A stretch of DNA of 64,000 nt from Nelumbo lutea. Taxonomy: Eukaryota; Streptophyta; Magnoliopsida; Proteales; Nelumbonaceae. Position numbers and translations under genes: made by a program. This document shows, piece by piece, positions 56,206 to 64,000 of the stretch. Location: contig JAKGHH010000004.1 of the NCBI GenBank assembly GCA_022828595.1, forward strand, positions 85,154,270-85,218,269, written 5' to 3'. Each line of letters begins with the position of its first letter. Position 1 is the first letter of the stretch. Under the pieces are notes generated by a model, which saw only the letters and a list, made by a program, of their open reading frames with translations, was not told the origin of the DNA and did no database searches.

Positions 56206-57117
56206 AGAAACAACAATAAGGCATTTTCTGGTTATGAATGCATCTCTAAGCCAAAAACGGCATTTTCAAGTTCTAAATGCAACTCTAACTTTCCACTAGA
56301 TATTTCAAGGGTAATTTGTATATTTTCAAACGTTTTAAGTCACACATGTCATCATGCGATACAGATGTTTGATTAATGGTAGGTACTAAATTGATTATTT
56401 TGAAAGTTTAGATATTGATTGGCATGTTTTGAAGTTTTAAGACCAAAGTGAGACTAGGCCCAAAGTATAGGATACTAATATGCAATTTTCCATTTTTTAT
56501 AAATAACAAAGACCACCTTGGTAGAGGTTAGTGACATATAAAATACCCCTAATTTTCATTTTCGACCACCACTTAATGTTCGCTTTGAAACAAATACCTC
56601 TAGACCATTAAGTTGAGTTATCCTATCAAAATTCTCACCTAAACTTTTTCTTATTTTCTTCTTCTCGCCTTTTTTCTTAAATCTTAATTAACAAAAAATA
56701 CTTCAATTTTCTCCAAACAAACCAATTAAAATAACAAGAATTGTTTCACTAGTATAAAAAAAAAAGTTTTTTAAATTCTTGATTCATCTCACTTGCATTA
56801 ATGTCTCTCTTCATCTTAAAATAAAAAAAAAATTATCCACTCCTTCAATAAATCAAGAAAAAACAAACAAAATCATAAATTTATATCTATCAAAAATAAA
56901 CACCTACCATTTCATTTAAATATTGAATCCAGCCAAAAATATGCAATGATCTATTGGAACAAAAGAGAGGACTTCAATGTTATATTTAGAAAAATAATTG
57001 AATCATAAATCAATCAAATAAGTAAAAAAAGGATAATTTGAGGATTTAAAAAACTTAAACAACTAAATGATTTTTTTTAATTAAATTGACACAACTCTAA
57101 GAGTGGGTATTTGTTAC
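56206..57117. other. gene-free spacer with two repeat fragments
   Basis: 56380-56495 resembles an arm of the 29363-29835 element. 56755-57055 is the second copy of the 36660-36955 repeat. No gene. Confidence 0.5.
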
Positions 57118-57225
57118 AAAGTCTCAATTTGGAAAAAGTACAAATGTAAATACCTACAGTTCAAATACATACAAAATAATATAAAATACAAGGTTTTGCA
57201 CTCTACGTATTTGTATCCAATGTTT
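57118..57225. mobile_element. half of a family A MITE
   Basis: CAAAGTCTCAATTTGG, AAAGTACAAATG and AAATACATACAAAATAAT match the left part of the copies at 6727 and 7561, followed by CAAGGTTTTGCACTCTACGTATTTGTATCC. The right end is missing. Confidence 0.65.
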
Positions 57226-59024
57226 AGACTTCAGAGAATTCAGACCAGGCATAGAACTGGAGAAAGGGAGATGTTAATGGATTAGAGGTTCGACCTGGTC
57301 GAACCATGATGACATGGCATATATATATAACAACTTTTAATGTACTTAAATATGGTGGATGATTGGTAAGCTTCTTAATTTTTAAAACAAATAATAATTT
57401 ACATTTTCTTTAAAATATGTGCATAATAATGTAATATGTATAAAAAATAGTCATTAATTAATACAAGTAAAGAGGCGGATTGGCAGTGATTAAGTAATTT
57501 GTGAAAATAAGAAGTCTTAAGTTCAAATCTTGTCAATAACATTTTAAAATTTCACTCATGTATGGATTTGGGCATTTTCATGAAATCAGGATTGGTTCAT
57601 CAGTTTTCAAGTTAAACCGGCCAATCAACCAATTTTCAGTGGGTTTTTGAACAAATCCGGTTATTGGGTTGTGATCGAACCAGTCATAGCCCTGGGTCAG
57701 AGTTCAACCGATCAATCCAGTCCAATTTTCTAAACACATTCCTTTTGAGTCAAAATGAAAATTCGGGGGGGACTTATTGCAAATGAAAATTTAGGAAAAT
57801 CAAACAAGAGAGCACAACTAGAACCTACATATGAAAGACCTTCCCCACAAGGCACTAATACAAGCAAATCCTTGTAAATTTCTCACGTGTGTTCCCAGTT
57901 GCCAACCAGTCAACTGCAACCTGCAAAAAATCATGGTCAACATGGGCCTTATGTGTTTGGTAATTAAATAAACATTTGTACTTTGTCTTCAAAACCGAGA
58001 AAGAGATTGATAAACACTTTTTTTGGGATTTATCAATACTAGATGCCACTAAGCACCGTAACCATTGGGGGAAACTTCATTTTATCAATAACCATGCATA
58101 TGAATCGGCATGGTGGAACAAATGATGATTTGGCAACATGATAAAACAAATGCTGATTTGACAATGACATGGCACTGTATATCAAATAAATGAAAGCATA
58201 CCAAGTACCACCATCAATAGTCAGAATTTCTCTGACGGATTTGACGGTTCCAGGGTGATTTTTTCACATGCACATAGACAATCTAAAGCCTCCCTTTTTA
58301 ATAAAGAGAAAATCTATAATACAAGAAAGATGATATCAAAAAAGTTTTGACCAATCAAAATCCACCCATCCCATGCATATCATAGTCGAATATAATTGGT
58401 CAAATTTCTTTCAGTGTCGAATTTGATTGGTCAAAAAGTCACCTGGTGGATAATACAAATAGATCAACAGGACCAGTGCCGAATGAAGAATTTACAGCGG
58501 CAACCGGTACGATCAAACTCGATAACTTTCTTTTTGAACGCTGAAGCGACAAAAAATAAAAAAAAAAAGTATCTTTTTGAACGGGAAAGGAAATTCATTA
58601 CTTCTCAGACGAGACAGGTATACAGATCAAACTGAATTAGCTTCTTAATATTCCAAGGGGTCGAATCATCACTCCCTCTCCAACTATAGAATCCCTTTTC
58701 GAGCCTCAACAGCTATAGATAGCAGCCCGTGTGCCGACAAGTGACTTGATTCAAGCATCCCGTATTCAATTTGCTGCTTCTACTGCCCTGGAATAGGGCA
58801 TAAATTGTAAAACTCCCACCAACCCTACAATGGATAGTCTGTATTCTGACAAAAACAAGCACGTCAATTCCACCGACAACGAGACACCACATCAAAGAAA
58901 TTGTGCGTCACATTCTTCCAACATTTTCCTCTACATAATTCCAGTGATGACAATGGCAAGTTTCCCACTATACAATCTTCATTATCCATCGCCCGGTTAG
59001 GAGATTTAAGCAACTAGCGATACA
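57226..59024. other. gene-free spacer and 3' flank of the ARIA-like gene
   Basis: 57540-57740 holds degenerate 'aaccggccaatcaacc' repeat. 58600-59024 probably contains the 3' UTR of the ARIA-like gene. No separate gene was recognised. Confidence 0.45.
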
Positions 59025-62000
59025 CTACATCCGCATGTGTCTTTGGTTAGTCTTGGTAAGTGCTATGGAAAAGTAGTTACGGACCTCAGGAATTATGCGT
59101 TGTATCAGAAGAGAATGCCTGCAAGATTCAACCAAAACAGTGAGAAATGTCTTGACGCAATCCGCACAAAACTATGAAGTTAGCAGAGGGAAAAAACCAT
59201 AAATGACTGGTTCAATTACAATATACAGGGTGTGGCACCAGTAGTACTCCCAATTTTGATTTTTGTACATAATTTACTAATGCTGTAAGAATTACATTCA
59301 TAAAATTTTACATAACTCATAATTCAATAATCAAAATAAAAGGAAAGTGGTTTCCTTGTTGGATCAATTAGGGAATCTCCCTTGCCAACCCCACATCAAA
59401 GATTTCAAATGGATGATAGTCTGATGTGGCCTGGAAAAGTGAGGCATAAACCTCAAGGATTTCAGGAAAGAAAATGGATAAAATTTATAAGTTGTAAACT
59501 TACATAGAAAAAGAAAATCAATATTACATTGCTAATGTAATCTTGGTAATAAATTATATATAGAAGGCTTCCCAGTTTTTGTTGGTCATTCAACTTCTCT
59601 CCCATAAAAGGGAAAAAAAAAAAAGCATTTCACCTTTTCATATCTACCAACTTACATTTTAACAATGTAGTAGTCATTAGACGAACATATCAATTTGATT
59701 GAATTTTTTCAATATGATTACTGGCTGAAACATTTCTTAAACACCTTTTGATATTAAATCGAACTAAAAAAAGACTTAATAACAGATCAAAACAGACATG
59801 TTAAAGAATCAAAATTCTAGAAGCTCATATACAAACAAAAAACCTACGTTTCTTTTATGGTAGACTAGTCAAGGGGCTTAGAAAATGACTTTTTTATCAT
59901 TTAAGATGTACACATGCATATCGGTATACAACCAGTCAACCAGCAGCTATACCCCGAAGCAACTAGCAAAACCCACAAAATAATATTTATATTAAGTACA
60001 TTTTTGTGTAGAAAAAAGCATATAAAATGAATAAATGATGACATCAAGTTTTTTTTTTTTTTTGAGTATGAAAACACAAAAAAAAAGTATAGAGAATATT
60101 AGGAGCTTTGTATAAAGCCATTGCCATTACCCAATTTTGGTCCCAACTCCCAACTATCTGGGGTTTTGGGAAGGGTGGATCGGAAACAAACTTAACCATC
60201 TTTCTTTACCCTTTTTTACTTGTGGAAACTGGAGAGGGGGTGGAGCCCAAAGTGGCCATCTTCAGACTCAAACCCACATTCTCACATCAGCCCGAGATTT
60301 TACCAATATTACACCAAGCAACAGCCCCTTTGTATAAAGCCAATTGCATTCTTACACATCATTTAACAAGTAAAGACACAAGCCCCATATGCTTTATAGA
60401 AAATGAGAAGCTTATCAATAAACATTTGACAGTTGCTGATCAGAAAACGATGAAAGAGAGAATGGGGGCTCCACATACCCTGGTCTAGTACTCAATTTGT
60501 CGAACTGCTCCAAAATAAACAAGATGCATGTATGCCTTAAGGACATGGCATGAAAGGCCTCTGAAAGTTCATACATGCTTGAAACATTCTCCAAAGATAT
60601 ATCCTAAATCAAAAGGAGAAAATAATAAGGGAAAAAAGGCATGCGGAAAAGAAACTCAGAAATTATAAATAAAGAACAGAAAGAGAAAACTGAACATAAG
60701 CAATTTGGTCGACCTTATTACAATAAAGTAACCAGCAAACAAGAGAATTTTCTTCTCACCTGTCCTATGGCATATTCACACAGACGCTTAAGTCCCTCCA
60801 AGAGATACTGATCTGCAGCTCTAAGGAGATCCTGTGCAATGTCTAATGTAACGTCTACTGATCCCGTGTATATGAATCTGTTTATTAGCTCATCCCATAA
60901 CCAAAAAAGAGAGCATATTACCTTCGAATATCACTGAACAAAGCCACCAATAAGGGAAAACACAATATAAATTAACCAACCTCATCATCAATTCAAAAAC
61001 CTCCCATCGTATATTAGGAATTTCTATATCTCGTGCATCCTTCTCCTGGAAGTACAGAGGTGCAAAGTGCAGTATAAATATTTGAGATCCAAAAGTCTGA
61101 TCAGTAGGCACTATGGAAACATAAAAATGTACTTTATGAACTTAAGTGATAGTGAGCACTATGGAAACATCTAAGAGCAGGAGAAAGTTCAAAAAGGTAA
61201 CTGTTCTCAGTTTCTCACCCTATAGCCACCATCAAACATTGCACGGAATGCATCCGAAGAAGCAAGTAGAGCAATTCTGTGAGCATAAAACCGCCTACCT
61301 GAAAGAAACACGGGAAAACAATCAGCAACAGTACCTGCCTTTATAGCACAAAGAAAATCTAAGATTACGGCTTTCATGGAGTGGCAAACTTAAGTTTATC
61401 TATAAAAAGTAAGACATACAAACTTAACCATCGAAAGAATGATTTACCTTCAACTAGAAATGTAACATCGGAAAGTATAGCATTATTTACATACTGCTCA
61501 CCCAAATAGACCTACACCAAGAATTACTGTTGATCATATGCACATGATTTTCAAATTAAAACAATCCATATGCTTATTTATTTACACTATTTTTTCAGTA
61601 ACCATATCAAAGACGAAAAGTGAGTACAAACATCAAGCTTCCAAGAGGTGGGGCTATGTATTTAAAATTTAACAAGAATATCAACGAAATTATAAAATAT
61701 ATCACAAATATAACATCCAAGCCAAATTGCAGCTTGAATACATTAATCTGGTGAGGAACTCCACAATACAACTTTGTTCCGCCCACCTTTCCTCTGGCTT
61801 AGTTCTCTGTTAGAGTGTTCCAATTTACATATCCATCTGAATAAGGTTTTCACCCTAAATGCTAATGAATTTCTAACATGATCTTTGAATGCCTAAGGTT
61901 CTCACTGCTAGAGAATTTATTGAAGTTCTTTATTAGAATAAAAGTTTTTCTTCCTGTTTTTTTTCTTCTTGTGTATTTGGGAGGAGGGGTCAGGGCAATA

Positions 62001-63677
62001 GAAACATTTAGATTTTAATCCAACATCACTTTGATTTTCTAAACACTTCAAAGTTTATAGGATGAAAAGTTTTATGTATCAAAAGATAAGTAAGGCATCT
62101 CATTCTTCTATTATTATGATAGCAGAAATTAAATTGAAAACCTAATGGTTAGAGATATAACAATCTAAATGAATCAAGCTCAATTTAGCAAAACTTTGAA
62201 AGAAGCCACCTTGGTACCAAAATAGTATGGTACCTAAAATATTAATCAATCAATTGGTATTCATACAAATTCACGTGAGTTTCTGATTGGTAATTTTTCA
62301 AGCACCATTTTTATGAATATTTTTCATTAAAAAAAAAGATATTATTAGACAAAATATTTCACTAAACATATAACATTAAACACTATCAAATTGTTGAATT
62401 GGGCTGGCCAACCAGCTAACTTTGTTCACTGCCTCAACTCTAAGTATCCAATAAGAGAGAGAAAACTTAAAAAGATAGCTTTCTTTGGTCCAACATATGC
62501 AATTATCAAGGGACTTCACAAAAGAGTTCAAGCTTAATCTCCCAATCCAAAGTCGAAGTCCCATGTAAAATACCATCTCCACATCATGAGTAGAAAACGT
62601 GAATATGGAATTAATAAATTTTAAGCCAAATGCTTGAGTAGAAAGCGTGAATATGCATGCAATAAACCAAAATAGGTCTCAAAAGCATGCACACCTGTGG
62701 TGTCGGAGATGGAGGAGCTGCCTCCATATGGCAAAGTGATTTAGCTTTATTAGCTAACTTATACAGTGCCACCGAACCATCTTGTTGCTGCTTTGGACTT
62801 GTTGACCCAAGAAGCCCCAACAGCAACTCCAATCCTACATGCACTCACCATGGTTAAGGCAAACTCGAACACTCAAACAAAATTAAGGGACGAAATGAAA
62901 ATCACTACCAGCGCTTTAAAAATATATTATACCATTGTTATCAATGAAAATCGCTCTTTGATCATCAGGGGAACAAAGATGAGCAAGAGCCAAAGCAACT
63001 CGTCTTTGAACAGGTTTCTCTGCTACGCGCATCAGGTATAGCAAATGGCTCAATACCTATTAGGAGAAAATTCAATTTCTTAAACATAATCATGGGGATA
63101 GACATGTGTGTGTATGTAAGAGAGAGAAAAGGGGGGAGGATGAGGACAAGAAGCTCACTCGTCCATGGATCTTCTCCTCTAATCTTTTTAGTGTCTTTGC
63201 CACACAATCTTTGGTAGCCTGAAATTGCATAACATCCATAGAAAACCACAAATGGCATGAAATTATTAAACCATTATAGAAAGTTATGATTATTAACAAA
63301 ATAGAACCAATAACGGATTGTCTATTAGAAATATCAACTACCAATGAGAAAAAATAGAAAAACATGCATACTTGGACAATAAACTCCCCATCCTGCAGCT
63401 TCTGAACACCTCCAACTTTTATAAAATCAGATACATTATCCTACAAAGGGAAAAAGAATTACAATAAAAAGATAATGAAGCAATATAAGAAAGAGACACA
63501 AAACAAGATAAAAAATTATTAGAAAAGCTTCAATAAACTTAACTATACCTCATTATCTGCAAGGCCATAAAGAGCAAAAGCAGCATTATGTTGCAGAGAC
63601 CCGTTCTTTGAGTCTAGAAGCTTCAGCAAAGGCACAAGCCCACCATTATGAGCTATGCCAGCTTGGTTGTGTGTATC
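59025..63677 (-). CDS. ARIA: ARIA-like ARM-repeat/BTB protein, 3' eleven exons (gene continues beyond the window)
   Basis: Exons: 63549-63677, 63372-63440, 63159-63218, 62933-63056, 62695-62834, 61448-61511, 61219-61298, 60981-61045, 60760-60877, 60479-60603, 59025-59118 (stop TAG 59025-59027). All have AG/GT borders and total 356 codons in frame. The first five carry the last ARM repeats (NQAGIAHNGGLVPLLKLLDS, LQHNAAFALYGLADNE, KPVQRRVALALAHLCSPDD). After a PPSPTPQV linker comes the BTB domain (LSDVTFLVEG, RRFYAHRIALLASSDAFRAM, DIEIPNIRWEVFELMM) and a BACK-like C-terminus ending LTKTNQRHMRM. Arabidopsis ARIA binds the transcription factor ABF2 in abscisic acid signalling, and BTB proteins often serve CUL3 ligases. 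The wording of the BTB is nearer ARIA than its paralogue ABAP1. The N-terminal exons lie past 64000. No damage seen. Confidence 0.93.
60121..60328 (-). mobile_element. probable SINE in the last intron of the ARIA-like gene
   Basis: A 208-bp insert flanked by a perfect 14-bp direct repeat TTTGTATAAAGCCA (60107-60120, 60329-60342). On the minus strand, near the 5' end, TTGGTAAAATCTCGG and, about 20 bp on, GGTTTGAGTCT resemble RNA polymerase III A and B boxes of tRNA-derived SINEs. No long A-tail remains. The 126-codon frame over this stretch is fortuitous. Confidence 0.65.
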
Positions 63678-64000
63678 CTGGAATCAAGCCAGAGAAAGAT
63701 ATCCAGCAAACATAGTTCAGTACCAAGCATACAAAACAACCAAGAAGAAAGCACCTTACATTAACTTTAGTGCAAATTTCATGCCAGACACCTTATCAAG
63801 TTGTGGGACTTGTACCCATGCGGCCATGCCTTGTCTTGCTAACATTGCATAAGGCATGACACATGCATGGCTGCATGCACACAAACATCTATACAGCCTT
63901 CAGTAAAATAACATAAACAAGAAAAAAGGATATTTTATTGGTTTCATTTTCTCCTAAGAAATTTTTATTTCATTTCTTTTTATTTGCCAGGAATGAAAAA
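63678..64000 (-). other. intron of the ARIA-like gene
   Basis: No exon is visible between the acceptor of the exon at 63549-63677 and the window end. The preceding ARM exon must lie upstream, beyond 64000. Confidence 0.6.

Noticed and set aside
60108..60488. 126-codon plus-strand frame
   Set aside because: It spans the SINE-like insert and part of an antisense exon of the ARIA-like gene.

Overview
This window is nuclear DNA from a flowering plant. The evidence is spliced plant genes (a KIN-14 kinesin, an ARIA-type ARM/BTB protein, a carboxylesterase) set in a dense bed of plant-type Ty1/copia, Ty3/gypsy-like, LINE, SINE and Tourist/PIF-Harbinger MITE copies. GT/AG introns, CT-rich 5' leaders and an iMet-type retroelement primer site all fit a seed plant. 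The nested, AT-rich repeats suggest a medium or large genome; I cannot name the species.

Layout. 1-6.4 kb: remnants of two LINEs. The second (minus strand) has been hit twice, by a Tourist-like MITE in its 3' tail and by a solo LTR (5075-6273) with a perfect 5-bp target duplication inside its reverse transcriptase. 6.7-7.7 kb: three MITEs. 7.76-12.12 kb: a young copia element (minus) with both LTRs and a target duplication but a large internal deletion. 12.9-17.1 kb: an apparently intact KIN-14S-type kinesin gene (minus, 12 coding exons, 753 aa). 18.0-24.2 kb: a second, decayed copia (minus) with a tandem duplication of its RT catalytic region. 24.2-33 kb: degenerate repeats, AT-rich DNA, a solo LTR with a 40-bp minisatellite, and several foldback elements. 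33-36.6 kb: a plus-strand copia cut off within RT.

37.23-38.28 kb: an intact intronless carboxylesterase (minus); a truncated duplicate lies at 46.86-47.44 kb. 39.6-43.35 kb: three related LTRs, two of them head-to-head, full of minisatellite. 43.5-45.6 kb: fragments of two unrelated plant genes (an HNH-motif protein and a DUF632 protein) side by side. 48.4-56.2 kb: a xyloglucan endotransglucosylase/hydrolase (XTH) pseudogene split by a 7.2-kb copia element, which itself contains a truncated copia of opposite orientation. 59.0 kb to the window end: the 3' eleven exons of an ARIA-like ARM-repeat/BTB gene (minus), with a probable SINE in its last intron.

The genes do not form a shared pathway; they are islands. 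Three host genes look expressible (kinesin, carboxylesterase, ARIA-like). Four are relics (CXE copy, XTH, DUF632, HNH). I found no tRNA or rRNA gene, CRISPR array or prokaryote-like operon. What is most distinctive is the readable insertion history: nesting with target duplications, an internally deleted copia, LTR-borne minisatellites, a long near-perfect hairpin, and a triplicated segment in a kinesin intron with a GC-AG intron next to it.
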